A DNA stretch of 64,000 nt from Arthrinium phaeospermum (GCA_006503535.1 QYRS01000003.1:2418001-2482000); one strand, 5' to 3'. Shown: positions 9,901-24,300, counted from the stretch's first letter. The notes: a model not told the origin generated them from the letters alone. A program made the numbers and translations.

Positions 9901-12900
9901 TGGGTTGAATATACTCGTATCGTTCTTTGTAGCTAAGCGAAGAATACGGCGGAGGCATTTCCTACGGCCAGTCAGGAGCGGAAAAGGGGGGAGTGGTTTG
10001 AGAGCGAACGTACCTGAACGCACTGTTCATGTTGTAGACATAGATGCGGGATAACGAACGGGAAATCTCGGTGGGACTCAGGAGCTCAAGCTTCTTGAAA
10101 AGGTCATCTTGGGGCTCGTTCTGTCCGTTGTAGCAGGTTGCATCGATAAGGAGGCCAAAAGGCCGATGCCATAAGCGACTTGCGATCTGCATGATGGTTA
10201 GCCGTGATAGTCCCATGGCAACGCGGCCGCAGCGGGAACCCCGTAGCTGTGCGCAGAGAGAGGCTCATTCGTACCTTCAAGTAGCAGTATATAAGGGTAT
10301 CAAAGTCAATAGAGTCGGAATCGATATGACGGAGGATCACACAAATGATTGACAGCCCATCCTAGAGAGGCAAGAGTTAGTACACGGTCCCCGTCTGCGG
10401 CAGTAGATGGACATACCTTGCTCTCGCCGCCATCGTATACAGCTCGCGAAGTCATGAACGACTCGGTGCTGCGGAAGGCATTGCGAAGCATGAAGTGCTG
10501 GAATCTGGAGTAGGCAAGTGGAGCATTGGCGGAAATCTGGGGTCGGTTCCAAGTAACAGCAAGGGGAGGAGGTCCCAGGGTAGTAACAAGATTACGTAGA
10601 GGTTCAATAGCCGGGGAACGCCCACGAGCCAGTTCGCTCGGAGACCGCACATAGTCTCTTCTCGTCTGAGTCATGAGCTTCTGCCGGACCTGATCCCAAT
10701 GGTCATACAGGAATCTGTGAAGCGCCACGCACGAACCAAAATCGAAAGTTTCGGTCTCCAGGGAAGGGGTACCAAGGGTGTCAGCGTCAGGCGGGATCGA
10801 AATTTCTCGAAGAAACTGAGTCACGCGGTAAATGTTTTGCGCGAGAAAGTCGTTCAGGGGGTACATATAAGGCTCTTTGGCGCCAAATAAGACATTATTT
10901 GCCAGGTTCTGGATGACTTTGGCGATCAAGAGTAGGCCACGCCGCATCTCTTTGGACGGTGCCACGCTCACCAGCCCTTCGGCTTCAGGCGCCACAATAG
11001 CAGGGCAGAAGAATCTCAAGAAGATGAAAGCGCCAACTGCTGTGTACTTGGCCTCGGGGAATCTGGTCATCACTGCGGCGGAGATGATGCTGCAGATCTT
11101 CCTGAAAGAGGCTGGAATGGTAGCCGACGAGGCCCTGATATCATCAATGAAGACCTTTGCGACGATACGCAACTGGAGTGCGTTCTTCTGCACCTCTTCC
11201 TGCGAGTGGATTCGCGCCGGGTCGAGTTCGAGGTCGAGATCCTTGGAGGTCAACATGAGACGCTCAACCACCTTTTGTAGAGTTCCGCGTAGGTAGTCGG
11301 CACCTTTCCATTTTGCGTAGACAGAAAGTATCTTGGTGGCCACACAGTTTCGACGCAGGATCTCTGACTCGTTTTCAGTGTCTTCGATCTCTTGTTTGAT
11401 GAGTGCTTCCATGAGCTCGAAGGTCAGACCACGCGTCTCGAAGATGTTGAGCAGCGATATCGTCAGCTCATCAACTTCGCTGCTGGGACAGACGGTGCTA
11501 ATGGCGACAGCAAGGTGCAAGTCGTGAGTCAGAATGTCCAGCAACTCCTCATACCTCTCGCTGACGGCGGCATCTGACAGGTTGCTGAACTCGGTCCCCT
11601 GAACCAAAATGTTGTAGAGGACTTTGACAAACGCAGTACGGATTTCGACATTCTCATGGTATCCAATGCTGAGCGAATGTTTGAGGCCGACATCGATGTT
11701 CGCACTGAGCAGGTTTGAAAGAATGGTAATTGCCAGATCTCCCGACGACGTTGATTCGTCTCGATTGGTAGAGGGTATCAGCATATCGCCCCTGTGGATA
11801 TCCATAGGCTCATAGTTGAGGAGAGATAGGAACCTGTTGAAATAGGTGTGGAACATTTGCGACTTCAATTCGCTCGTCCCAGCATCGTTTTGTCCATCTC
11901 CGGGCTGTAAGGGAAGGCGGTAGGTCAGCTCTGCAAGGGAGCGGAGACATGCTCTGTCGAGATCTCTCTGGATCCGGGTCATTTCATCTTGGCGAACGCC
12001 TCCGTAACCTCCATCGCGGGGCGAGCGAGGGCGCGCGATCCATCCGAAGATAAATTCAAGGAGCTGGTTCCGGATTCGCACATCGTCACGTAAGTTCAGA
12101 TGCTCCTTCTTGCGTGTCACCACTTCGCAGAGCTGGCAGACCTTGATCTTAACTCTTAAGCAGCCGAGGTTGTCAGGGGCGCCGTCTAAGAATTTAGCAA
12201 AGTTCAGGGTCAAGGACCCTAGGTGAACCGATGCGGCTGCACCCAGGTCAGAGGGCGTGTCCAATCGATCAACAAGTACTTTCAACAGAGATGAGGTCTG
12301 CTCAGCGAAAATAATCTCGCCATCCTGGCTTTTGCCGGCTGTTTCGAGAGCACCGGTAAACAGAACCTCGAGCTCGGATTCCAAGGCCTTGAACAAAGGT
12401 TGGTAGAGGTTGGGCGAGATCTCGACGGATAAAACTTCTCTCATCGACTCCCTCACTCGCACGTTGCTGCAAGCAAGGAGCTGGATCCCGAGACGCAAGT
12501 ACCGACTGAGTAAAGTCTCCTCGTAATTCTCTGATGATAGCCGGTCGATCCAACGCAGTCCTCCGACGGCGGGCTCATCCAGGTTATAAGTTTGATCGGC
12601 TACGCATATCCCGCCAAGAGAAGCGAGGAATCCCGAATAATTCCGCCATTCCGTCAAAGAGCGATCATCCACGCTGTCGATAGGAGTTGTTGAGACGTCT
12701 TTAGATAGATACATCCATCTGTCGAACGCAATTTCCCAAGCCTCCAGAATACCCACGCTCGGGCATTGCATACGACGCAGTAAGTTTCGAACTCGCTTTT
12801 GAAAGGCGACCACGCCGGTAAATCTGAAGGCGCGAGACGCTATCTCTGAGAATACTTCGCTGTTCCGCAGGAGGGGCACCGTCGTTTTTGTCGTCTCCGT

Positions 12901-15316
12901 AGTTGAATCGACGATACGGCATTCGTCGTTGAACAAGCCGATGCATGACGTGACAAGCTGACATGTCTCGATGTCGGCGGAGTTTAGGGAGACCAGAAAG
13001 AGGGTCTCTAATTTTGCGGTCACCGTCGTCCTCTCAGGAATCTCTTCTGTGATCTCCGATAGTTCCTATGAGATTATTGTGAGCACAGCGCTGACTCCAT
13101 CGCCATCGCCATGTACTTACTTTGATATTGGTCAGTAATAACAACCGGGATTCAAGGTAGCCGTGTATCGACTCCAAGACCGTACTGTCGCCTTGTTGCA
13201 TGTATTTGATGCACATCGACATGAGAGAGAGCGAGCTGGCTGAAAGTCAGTATACCGGCACCTGCCACAACACTGATTGCTTATGCTTACGTAAGTTTCC
13301 AGAATTTGATTTTGAACCCCTGAGTCTCAAGTCTCTTGGCTTTGCGTAGGGAGACCAGGATGCCATCGGGTGTCAAAAGGCGGTGCGCCATTGCGCTGGA
13401 CAGTGATCTGACCTGGTCATTCGCCGATACCAAGCAAGAGATGAACGCTTCGAAATTATCTTCGTAGAATTTATCCGTGCTATCAGCAGGTGCATTATCG
13501 AAAAGTGTCGTCGGTGATGCATCTAGGAACTTGAGAATCGTGCATATCATGGCAGTATTCGAGGCACTGGTTTCGGAAGCCTTGCGCTGAGAGGTATGGT
13601 CGCCTAGATACATGTCTGTTGATACAGCAAGCATTGTCTTCATCTGTTCCTGGATGAAGCCTGCGACTTCAAGGAAAAGGGGACGGTACTGTTCAGCTTG
13701 GCGCTGTCGCGCGAAGTAAGAACATGCTTGTATCAAGGAAATCTTGAACATCTGCGGGGCAGATGGGTGCAGACACGCCTGTACAAGAGACTCGACCGAC
13801 CCCTCGAAGTTGAGGTGAGTCAGGCTGATCAGGGCAGCCGTTGTGAGATCCTGGTCGAACCCACTGCCATCCAAGCTTGGGGAGTACCTGCGAAACACGG
13901 CATCTCGTACTTCATCCTGGACATCCATGGCATAACTGACAAAAGCGGCATCGCTATCGACGTCGAAGTGACGGGCTGCACGCAAGAGACAGACCAGGCA
14001 GTACCCCGCGATTTCGTTTTGGTTTCTTAGCTGTTTTCTCAGGCTGTCCAGGAATTGTACCTTCTTGGCCATGCTGCCGCTTTTGGCCTCTCGCAAGTTA
14101 CTGGCCACTTCAAAGACTTCTGGCACAAGGAAGAGCAGCATCATCTGCAAGGGCTGCAGCATTGTTTTCCTTCTGGTGCTGTCTGTGATGGTCTGCGTCA
14201 TGTCGAAAAGGGTATCAGCACCGCCGTCCAGCCTCCTACGCTGATTGTGTAGCCTGACAAACTCCTGAGGATACCGATCAAGCCACCGTATGATCATAAG
14301 CGGAGTGACAATTGCAATAGTACTCTGGAAGGGCTTTCGGAAATGGAGAAAGCTAGAACACAGTTCTTGGATGACCTGCCCCAGCTTCTGGCTATCGAGC
14401 CAAGCGTATGAGAGCAAGCGTAAGATCACTAGAGACAACTTCTCATCTTCAGCCAAGGCCTGCGGCTGCGGCGCACCAGCCTGAACCGGCACCGCCGCCC
14501 GAACAGTATAAATCACGCTCCTGAAGTATTCGAACGCCGCGGGCCAGCTTGATGCAGTCAGAAATTCACAAATTGACCTTATATGCGGCTCGACATCCTG
14601 TGGCAGCAAAGTGCTGGCGCCGTTGCCTTCGCCAAGTTCATCGGAACTGCTTGACGACACGCCTCGGGAGGGGAGCTCTCCGTATCTCGGGTCCAAGACC
14701 GCCTTTGCGGTATCCTCGTCTAATATCGACCGCGCAGGGAGCGCATAACCGTCGGGCAGAGGTTCCAGCATATGTTTAAAATGATCCAATATCCTCGCGA
14801 CAAGGGCATTGTCGAGTCGCTGCAGGTTGATAACGGCGGAAGGCGGCCGCCCATTCTGGTATGCCGCGTCTTTTCCGGCATCGTCTCCGTCTTGCTGCTC
14901 CTTCCAATTCGCGCGACAGCAATCGGCGGCCAATGCTAACACATACAGCTCGGATAGAAGTATGTGGGTTGGGTGTGTCACAAAGCTTTTATAGGGGCGG
15001 CCCAATTCTTCCAAAAGCGTCACCAGAGAATCCAGCACAACTGATACCGACGAAGAGCTGATCTTGATCAAAGTTTGGCGAGTAATAACAGCTATCTCAT
15101 CCTGACGTAGGTCCTGGGCGTGCGTGCCGGTACGGTGTGGGAGCTGGGAGGAAGCTATATTAGCAAGGCGAACAATAACTATGTGAGGCCCTCGACAGGG
15201 GCCCCGAAGCCACAGCGCGTGTTGCCGCCGTCAAAGAAAGGGAGTTATGATGTATAGTGTACCCTGGTAGTAAGTCTTTCGACCAAGCAGCCCACGAGGC
15301 CCGCGTCGCCATTCAT
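6959..15316 (-). CDS. neurofibromin/IRA-type Ras GTPase-activating protein
   Basis: Ten exons: 15316-15263, 15143-13291, 13235-13121, 13065-10417, 10361-10275, 10186-10014, 9961-9285, 9229-7396, 7296-7044 and 6973-6959, giving 2569 residues. The RasGAP domain lies at about residues 1190-1400. The putative arginine finger is in ILRRNCVATK (R1245), and the FLR-type motif is FLRFFCPAIVAPE. It is followed by a region like the Sec14/PH-like module of neurofibromin (HRPFGLLIDATCYNG) and long helical repeats. Length and order match fungal IRA homologues, which switch off Ras upstream of cAMP/PKA signalling. The first exon codes for 18 residues, and joining it restores LTTRLPHRTG. The last coding exon adds only LIII; if that final intron is retained, a 14-residue alternative tail results. 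Confidence 0.93.
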
Positions 15317-17351
15317 CTTGTAAACCGTAGGCTCGAGATCGAGAAGCCACTCGTCATGGTGACGGTGCCATATACAAGCGGTAGTGTCGGGAGGGAGAGT
15401 TTGCCAAAGACTCGTCGCAAATGATAGGATGGTATGTCTCGGGGCTCTGTGACTAGTAGCGGCTCGAAAGGTACCTGGCGCGCCGGTGTGGTTGCTGTGG
15501 AGGTTGGGATCTCGTGTGCGTGCGCGGAGCTGAATCGACGGATGGGTGCCGGAGCTGGGAGTCTGGGTTGCGGGTGCGGAAAATAGGTAACAAGAATGCG
15601 CCGGGTGACAAGTCGGATCAAAGAATAGGATCTAGGAGTTTGCAGCTCGAGGAATGGGCACCGGGGTATATGCGCGGTTGTTTGTTTGCGACTGCGAGCA
15701 GTGGTTCGTTACTAGTGGTGTGCATGGATCGAGGTTGGGTGGATATATATTGATTGGAATGGTGTCGCAACTGTGCAGCTCGGCAGACCCTGTGATAGTG
15801 ATCTGATAGACAGTGCCGGGTTGGGGGGCTCTCGAGACCAAAAGGGAAGATCCGTAGCGGTCCCAAACGCCCTAAGCTAAGGCAAGAAGAGTCCGGTAGG
15901 CGAGACTAGGCACGATATGGAGACCTGGCCTCTCGTAAAGCGGCCCCGAAAGCTCGATTTGATCAACTATTGATGAATCAATCGATCAGTTTGCTTGAGA
16001 ATTTCCCAGTGAGGAGGTCCCCTAATCCCGGTTCCTAGTCTGAAGGAGGATAAAAGGTCGTGGCGTGCGGGGGGGACTGGACATTTACGCCAATGAGCCG
16101 GGCTTGCGTTGAAGAAAAGTGACCAAATGTAAGTTATGTGCCCACCGGTAATTTTGGCTGCTTTTTTTGTTTGATTTGACTCCTGACGAGCGCGGAAAGA
16201 CTCGTCCTCGGCCGGCCAGGAGCGCAAGGTCCCCCGGGTCGCTGGGCCCTGTTGCTGTTCTACTACATGTACTTATGTTTCTTGTCCAATTGTCCTCCGC
16301 TCATTCTCCCTCTCTACATTGAAGCGCTAATATGGCATACATGATGCATCTTATCTTGGAGTACGGAGTACGTAGGCGGTATCTATTGCGAGGTGAAGAA
16401 GACGACCTGCTCGGGTTACGAGGCTAGCGTCACGGCGATCGCTGCTTAGGCGAGTGGTAGACTGCTGTGCTCCGGCCAGCGGGGTAGTCCCTGCACTTGG
16501 CCTGCACAGGCGGTTTCGGTGCGCGCTGGGGAGCCAGCGTACCTCAGGATCATTCCGGTGCTTGGTATGGGTCAATTGTAGGGGGCTCTCGATAGTCGTC
16601 AGAGCCTGACGGACGTAATTTCTTGTTGGGCAGAAGTCTTTCGTGATCGCCGCCAGGCATGCTTTGCTTTTGGCTTCTCAGTAAATAATGGTGAAACACA
16701 AGAGTTACAGAGAGCCTGTACCGGGGGTCCTTTGATTCTACCAGACACAAGATGGGAGAAGAAACAAAGCCACACGATGTCACGCTCTGCAACTGTAGGC
16801 CGCAATGGCGCAACAGTGCAACATGCCTTGCGTGCTCTTGTCAAGGTTCTTACAGTCTTTTAGGAACATGTGGGCTTTGCACTGACTGGAATCTAGGTAA
16901 CAAGGTTACCCACACGGAATAGAACCGCGTCTGGTGCAGGTGTAATCTGCGACCTAGCCTGTACGTCACGCGTAAGCCACCAGTAAACTTGGGGCTCTAT
17001 CATATTCGATCAAGTATGCATACATCACAGTAGATATAGATCGTGGGCAGCTTAAGAAAAAAAATATATTCTTCATACAAATGCCTGTGTTTATAAGAAG
17101 CACAATCCGAGTGCATCATCATCTATCGGAGGCGGTGAGCACCTGGAAAAGTTGGCTGGTCGTGGGATATATGGTGCAGGGATCAACCGATTTTGGAGCA
17201 AACGGTCAATGGCCCGTGGGTTTAGATACATGTATCTTACATAAGGCATCCTAGCTGTGTTTGCGCTTGCGCCAACTATTCCGCATTCCGTTACCAGCTG
17301 ATCCGCCGCCAGATATTCCACTGTCAAATGTCCCGGTATCATTCAGCTAGT
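15317..17351. other. 2 kb upstream region of the RasGAP gene
   Basis: Lies between the RasGAP start and the RAT1 stop (both genes on the minus strand). It probably holds the RasGAP promoter and leader and the RAT1 3' UTR. A TACTCCGTA 9-mer is present in reverse orientation at 16362-16370. Several frames of 60-100 codons show no family features. Confidence 0.4.
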
Positions 17352-20300
17352 TCATCCCCTGTAACCTCTCCCGCCTCTATAGCCGCCACCTCCGCCTCGG
17401 CCCCGGCCTTGGTCATACTGCCGTTGGCCGCCGCCACCCCTGCCATATTGATCCCGACCATTATATCCGCCGTAGCCCTGCGGAGGTGGAGGTGCCTGGT
17501 AGCCCCCCTGGTAACCGTACTGGCCCGGGGGTTGCTGGTAGGGCTGTTGGTAGTTACCGCCATATGCACCCGGCGGCGGCGGCGGCGGCAACCCAGCGCC
17601 AAACCCAGCTTGTCCTGGCGGAGGCGGGATCCAGCCTGGTGGGGTCCAGCCCGGCGGTGGTGCAGGGAATGAATTTGACCCATGCTGCTGATAGCCATTG
17701 TTGTTGTGGTTGTTGTTGTAACGTGGCCGGTCTTGTCGTCCACCACGGGAATCGGGGCCATAGTTCATGCGTCCTCTGTGGCCTCCCCGACCCAGAGGAG
17801 CACCACCGTGGCTGCGGCCCGAGTTTCGCATTTTACCCTTCAATTCCTCGATATCACTGTTGTTCAATGCAGGAGGTGGGAGCTGTGCTCCACGTAGTAG
17901 CATGGACTTATGCGTATGACTGCTCTTGGGCATTTCGTAATGAACACTGTAAACCGATGTTAGCTGGATGTCTTCTGGTTACGTTGATGCATAGTACTAA
18001 CGTTAAAGAACGGTCATCATCGATGTCAGGGAAAGCCTTGCGTTCCAGTGGGTACTCTAGAGCAGAATGCGGGAGATACTCGGGCATCTTCTCGATCACT
18101 CCTGACAAACCCTGGCTCGCACGAGGGTCGAGCTTATATGTAGGGCCAACTTGTTTCTTGGAGTAGAAGTTGCTGATCACATCGTCATACAGTTCTTGGT
18201 TGGCCTCAGAGAGTAGGAGCACGTCCTTTCCTGGCTCATTTCTTGCTCTGTCCTCCGGGCTTAACAAGGGATACTTCTTCTCAGCCGCGGCAAGAAGACG
18301 AGGCATATCAATGAATGGTAGCAACGCAACGCCTTGCCAAGCCATTTTCTTGCCATTAAGATCAATCTCGAACTCTTCGGGGTAAAAATCAATGATGTCG
18401 CTTTCTGGGTTCGTCATGAGATCATGGAAGACTTCCGGAAGCACGTGCTTTGACGCGGCAGGCTGGACACTGAGCAACTGCTCGAAGGGCTTTGAAGTTC
18501 TGCCCCTCTTGAAGTCAATCTTCGTCTTGACAATGTCGACGAAATCTTGCGCGAATGGCGCATAGTGGTATGGATAGTACCATTCCCAACTTGCGCAGCC
18601 TTGGAAGTAGTATTTCAGAACCCAGGCAAGCCCTTCAACGTACGCGCGCGCCACGCTGTGCCGAAACTCGATATCCTTGGGATCAACGTGGAACTTTTGT
18701 TCGTAGTATCTGTCAGCATATCCATCTTCCCATAGCTTCACGGTATCCTCTGAGGGATCTGGCTTTGCTGGGGCAGGCTTTTCGGCTTGTGCCTCACTGT
18801 CCGGTGTACTCGCAGAGTCATTCTCGATCATCTCGGCCTTGCGTTTGCCTAGAGCAGACGAAGAGTCTTGGTTATCCGCTCCATCTTGGGCCGCTTCCTT
18901 GGGCATAAGTCCTTGAATTTGACTCTTGAGCACAGCAGCAGCGCTCTTATTCGCTGCATTCGCGTCCTGGGTCGCACTACGGTTGATGACCATATCGTGC
19001 GTCAAAGTATTAGACAGCGAGCCAGGAAGGCCCGCGTTGCCGTTGCGATTCTGGTTATTAAAACGGCCGTTCCTCTCATCATTGAGCCTTCGCCTCTTGG
19101 CGTTGGCCTCGCGTCTCTCCTCTCCTTCTCTTCGGCGCTTGAAAATCGCATCTTCTTGTTTAGCCAGTCCGTTCAGGATGAACTGCGCCTTCTCCAGGTC
19201 GACATCACCATCCTTGGTCATATAGCCTCCCATCACAGGGAGATTATCTCTCCAGATGGCGCTCAGAGTGTCGATACTATTCTCGCGGATTTCGAGGGCA
19301 GGGAGATGGGGTAAGAAATCGTTGCCAACGAAAAAGCACATGAATACCCAGTCATCGATAGCCCGTTCGAGATCCCAGCGAAAAGGCAATCCCGGCACGC
19401 TCAATTCCACCGCAAGATATTCGCGAAGAACGGGAACGTGCAGCCAGATGAAAGGCTTTAAAGGCATCTCCTTGTCCTTGTCCTCTTTCTTCTTCGCTTC
19501 ACCGCGGCATTGCGCAGCTTCATGGCCTGGTTGTCCGCAAATCTTGCAAGTCCTGACCTTGCCCTCCTGGGCGAAGACATCTTCACGAAGAACGCGGAAA
19601 TGAGGTTCGTGCGTGGCTAATGCCAACATGATGAGATCCGCATCCAAACCATAGATTACATGTCGTGTGTTGGGGTCGTGCTCGGGCGAAGCGCGCTGGG
19701 AACGGACAAAGTTCATGATCTTGTGTTCGCCCTCACCGGGGATGGAAGCATCGGAAATGATAACTTTCATGTTTGCCCACCCAGGATCGGTGTTCAGCTT
19801 GTAGGCACACCAGTATCGCAAACTGCCTGCCAGGATATCCATGAACGGGGTTCCCGGAGTGATGCTGTTGGAGTCGAAGGCTTTCTTGGCCATGGCCTCG
19901 AGCGTCTCCGGGGGCAATACACCACCATTTTGCTTCTTCAACATCTTGTAGTGCTCCTCCTTATCAGCTGCCTTTTCCTGAGCCTCTTGCGCGGAACGGA
20001 AACGACGAGAGCGCTGTTGGTTCATCTTGGCACGAGGCGCAACACCATCTATTCGTAGGTCAGTACGTAAGTTTGCGATTTGTTGCGACAGAAGCAGAAC
20101 ATACCAATGGCAATCATCAATAGCTTCTTCGGGCGAACCATGTTCACGACGCGCTCAGTGTACTTGAAGATTTCCAACATCATCTCCTCCTCGTCCTCGG
20201 GGGCCGGTCGGTCTTCTGGATGCGAACAGGGATGAACAATACCGTTCATATCCAAGTAGAGATTGTCGAATTCCTCGCCGTTCGGGTTAGGTCTCGTAGT

Positions 20301-20414
20301 ATCCACAGGAATGACACTGCCATCCTCCATGACTATAGGTTTGTCCTCGATCACCGGTGAGATGATCTTGGGATATTTGTTGGAAAGCCAACGGAAAGCT
20401 GCCGGGATACCCAT
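17352..20414 (-). CDS. RAT1: 5'-3' exoribonuclease 2 (RAT1/XRN2)
   Basis: Three exons: 20414-20105, 20048-18002 and 17946-17352, giving 983 residues. The N-terminus [15 protein letters not shown] and the segments [30 protein letters not shown] and [19 protein letters not shown] carry the conserved acidic active-site residues of the XRN family. A CCHC zinc knuckle ([14 protein letters not shown], about residues 271-284) is typical of the nuclear Rat1/Xrn2 branch and absent from Xrn1. The C-terminal 150 residues are low-complexity Pro/Gly/Tyr/Gln followed by RGG-like repeats, probably disordered and RNA-binding. Family role: nuclear 5'-3' degradation, rRNA processing and torpedo termination of RNA polymerase II. 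It is divergent from USO1. Confidence 0.97.
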
Positions 20415-21310
20415 GATGGCGGAAGTTTAGCAGATCGGCTGCCTAGCTAGGCTTCGAAGCAGATCAGGATCTTGGATCGTCTAGATGAAGTCTACCAGGA
20501 GATCAAGAAGCGACTCGAAAATAGAATGCGATCTACGGTATACGGAATTAAGCCGCTAGAATCAACGTTGTACGGTTATGTCGCGGTGATCGCAGTCACT
20601 GTCGTCAGTGTCAGCTTCCGGGTGTTCGTCGCGCGCATGGAGTCGCAAAGTCGGCGCGCTTCAATTGTTCCGATTGTTGGATAAAGAGAAAGCAGGTCGC
20701 CAAATAAAGGCCGCGAGAAGGGTGCGGCGAGATAGAAAGAAGCCCAACTATGGTCGGCTCAAAAGCGTATGTTCTTGAACAAAAGAGGCTCGGGCTGTCT
20801 ACCAGGACCGTATGCAAAGGCAGCGCGCTCCGATCCACATTAAATTCTTATCGATAATTGATAGCTAAGTGCCACTGCCGCCTGTAGCTAGCTGCCCATT
20901 CGCACTCGAGGGAGGTGCATTACGTGGTACTCCGTACTCTGCAAGCCCACAATTAGGTAGGCCAATCGGCGTCCCAGCTATCATTTACCTTACCAATGCT
21001 GGTGCTGTTCTGGCCAGCTCATACTTAGAGGTCAATTAATTGAATGTACTAACCAGGTAAGCTCAGACCTAATATTTGCGACTGTCACCATACAGACCAG
21101 ACATAACTGCGCTGCCAAACCTCTTCTCCTTTTAACCCAAGATAGCATGATTCTCGAGAGATTGTTATAAGACAGCAAGAGTCGCTTTCCCGAGCTTCAC
21201 CATTCCGACCCACGCCTGATCTGAACCGAGACATGCCCAGCGGTAGGTGATCATTTGCCTTATGGCATTGACGTATAGAAGAGCACATCTCCAGTGGTTT
21301 GTTCTAAGCC
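20415..21310. promoter_or_regulatory. shared divergent promoter region of RAT1 and USO1
   Basis: 896 bases between two start codons facing apart, so both promoters must lie here or overlap. It contains a TACTCCGTA 9-mer at 20928-20936. No TATA box can be assigned with confidence. Confidence 0.5.
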
Positions 21311-24300
21311 ATGTTCTCCTCCATCGCGACTGCACCTGCTAAGCAGTCAGTCGGCGAAACCATCACCATCCTCAGCGGTCGCCTGAGCTCAGCAACCCTC
21401 CTCGAAGACCGCCGCGCTGCTATCCTGGGTCTACGGAGCTTTGCGAAAGAGTATCCTGCCTCCGTAGCATCTGGTGCCTTGAGAAGCCTCATAGGAAGCT
21501 TATCCAAGGATGGCGAAGATGTCGATACCGTCAAGGTGGTCCTCGAGACCCTCCTAATGCTCTTTAACCCAAATCAGGACAGCCCAGAAGCTTCCGAAGA
21601 GATCGCGCTTTGGCTGGCCGACGAATTTACCCAGCGCCAAGAGAACGTCACCCTTTTGCTCGACTTCCTCGAGACGGCCGACTTCTACTCCCGACTCTAC
21701 TCGCTGCAGCTACTGTCTGCTATATTATCTGCCCGTACCGAGAGGACCGAAGAATGTGTGTTCACGGCACCACTGGGCATATCGAGACTGGTGGCCGTAT
21801 TGGACGAACGACGCGAAGCTGTTCGCAATGAAGCCATTTCGCTACTCACGTATTTGACTCCTGCAAATCCCGAAATACAGAAGCTTGTGGCTTTCGAGAA
21901 TGCATTCGAGCGTATCTTCGCCATCATAGCGGCAGAGGGGGGGCTGGTTGAAGGTGACCGTGTTGTGGAAGACTGCCTTATCCTTCTCGCAAATCTGTTG
22001 CGCCTCAATGCGTCGAATCAGTCCGCCTTCCGGGAGACAGGATTTGTTCTACGACTCTCCAGACTCCTAGAGAGCAGCTATCAACCACCAAAAGAAGCGG
22101 AGGAGATGGCTTCATGGGCTCAGCAACAGGGAAACAGAAATATCTACGCTTTGCTCGCTGTCATACGCCTTTTCCTTGTGCAAGGGGCTGTGGGGACACT
22201 CCAGAACCAAACCGCCTTCTGGCAACACGGTGTACTATATCATGCCCTGCAACTAGCTTTTACTCAGACCGCAGAGCTCCTCATTAGAGCGGAGGTGAGA
22301 ATATTCTGCCCACGTCCCTGACTGTTCCTTTGATTAATCGTAGATGCTTGTAGGCCCTTTCCACCTGTGCCGACATTATCAAGGCGAACCCTAAGTTGCA
22401 AGAGAGTTTTGCACAGCTTCAGGTGCCGTCGGTATTAGAGGAGCCTATTCCAATAAATGGACAGAACGGAAACGGGCCTATAGTTGTGTATGTGATAGAT
22501 GGCCTCTTAGACCTCACACTCAGTGTCACGGCTCTTCAAGCTTTCGATTTACGACTGGCAGCATGCCAATGCATCAAGGCCTACTTCTTCCACCATCCTG
22601 AGATCAGACTTCACTTTCTCCGGCGAGCAATCGACGGCCACACATCCGGAAGAGATGAGACAGCCAACGTCTTGACGACCCTGTTGCAGCCGGCGAGCCA
22701 AATCACCTCAAGTGACCCCTATCGTCATTGGTTCGCCTCTGTCGTCTTACTACATCTTATTTACGACAATTCGGAGGCCAAGGCACTGGCCATGTCGGTT
22801 ACAGAGGGCGATGCTGAGAACGGGGAAGAGGTTGTCACCAGCATTCAAACTATTACAGCCCATCTAATCAGTGGGCTTGCCCGCCCGAACTCGGAGCGTA
22901 CTGTGGACGAACGTATAACCGTCGGATATCTCATGCTGCTCTTGGGTTGGCTGTTTGAAGATCTTGAGGGTGTGAATGACTTCCTCGGCGAAGGCAGCAA
23001 CGTCCAGAGCATCGCCCAGGCGGTACACCAGGCCCCGAATGGCAGCCTTGTGCAGGGTCTTTGTGCAATGCTCCTGGGCGTTTGCTATGAGTTTTCGACC
23101 AAGGACTCGCCTATACCCAGGTCTACTCTGCACGACGTATTACTTCAACGGATGACTCGGGAAAAGTATATTGATGTCTTGACTAAGCTTCGAAGTCACC
23201 CCTTCATCCGAGACTTTGAAGTAATGCCTCAAAAGCTCGACAACTCTGGGAACCTCCCAGAGGTCTACTTTGACGCTACCTTTGTAGACTTCTTCAAGGA
23301 CAACTACAGTCGCATCCTTCGAGGGATAGATCGAGAGCCTGGTATGGAGATTTCCGTAGTCACCAATGGGGTGCAAAAGGGCATATCACGCGAGCTGGTG
23401 GATTCCCTCCGCGCACAACTAGACGAGAAAGAGCGTGCTCTACAGTCGGTCCTGGTCGACATGACGTCGTTTGACCAACGCTTAGGACAAGAGCAGGCTG
23501 ATCATAGGCGTTCGAAAGAGTCGTCTGCATCCGAGCTTGCAAGGATCAAGGAGATCAACGAAGCGCTACAGCGAGGCCATGAAGAGGAAATTGAGTAAGT
23601 GGTTTGCCTCGTTTCTTTTAGTCGCATGAGTGGCTTCTAACAACATCTAGACGGATTAAGATGCAGCTGAAGTCTCAGGACGATGCGCATCAGCGCCAGC
23701 TAGAAGCGGTGCGTCGAGAAGCCCAGAAAGCTGCCGACAAAATTCATGAGGAACACCGTGCCAAGGAGGAAGAGCTTCAGCGCCAACTCGAATATGTCAA
23801 GAAGACAGCAGAGGCGGCAACCGCTCGCGCACAACGACGCGCAGAAACCGAACTGGCCGATGCGAAGAAGAAGACAGAAGCCGAACTAGCTGAAGCCAGG
23901 AAGAAGAGCGAGGCCGAAGTCGCAGACATTAGGAAGGCGGCCGAGGCACAAACAACTCGTGCGCAGAGGCGTGCCGAAGCCGATATGGCAGATCTTCGTG
24001 CTACTATCAGCCGCTTCGAGACTGACCTGATGAAGGTAAGGCAGCTGCCAAACGGATATTGGACCGTTTTACTGACCGTACTAGGCAAACAAGGCAAAGG
24101 CCGACGAGCTTCGATCTGCTCAAGATGAGCATGCCGCAGCTCTCAAGGCTGCACAAGAAGCACATGCGTCAAAACTCAGTGCTGAAACTTCGCGGGCTAC
24201 TGCAGCCACGACCAAGGCCAAGGCAGCGGAGGACAAGATTGGCGAACTTGAGAAGCAGGTCACAGACCTCGAGAAGCGAATCACGCAAAAGGAGACTGAA

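Noticed and set aside
17486..18166. 226-codon plus-strand frame
   Set aside because: Antisense to the low-complexity end of RAT1 and crosses its intron.
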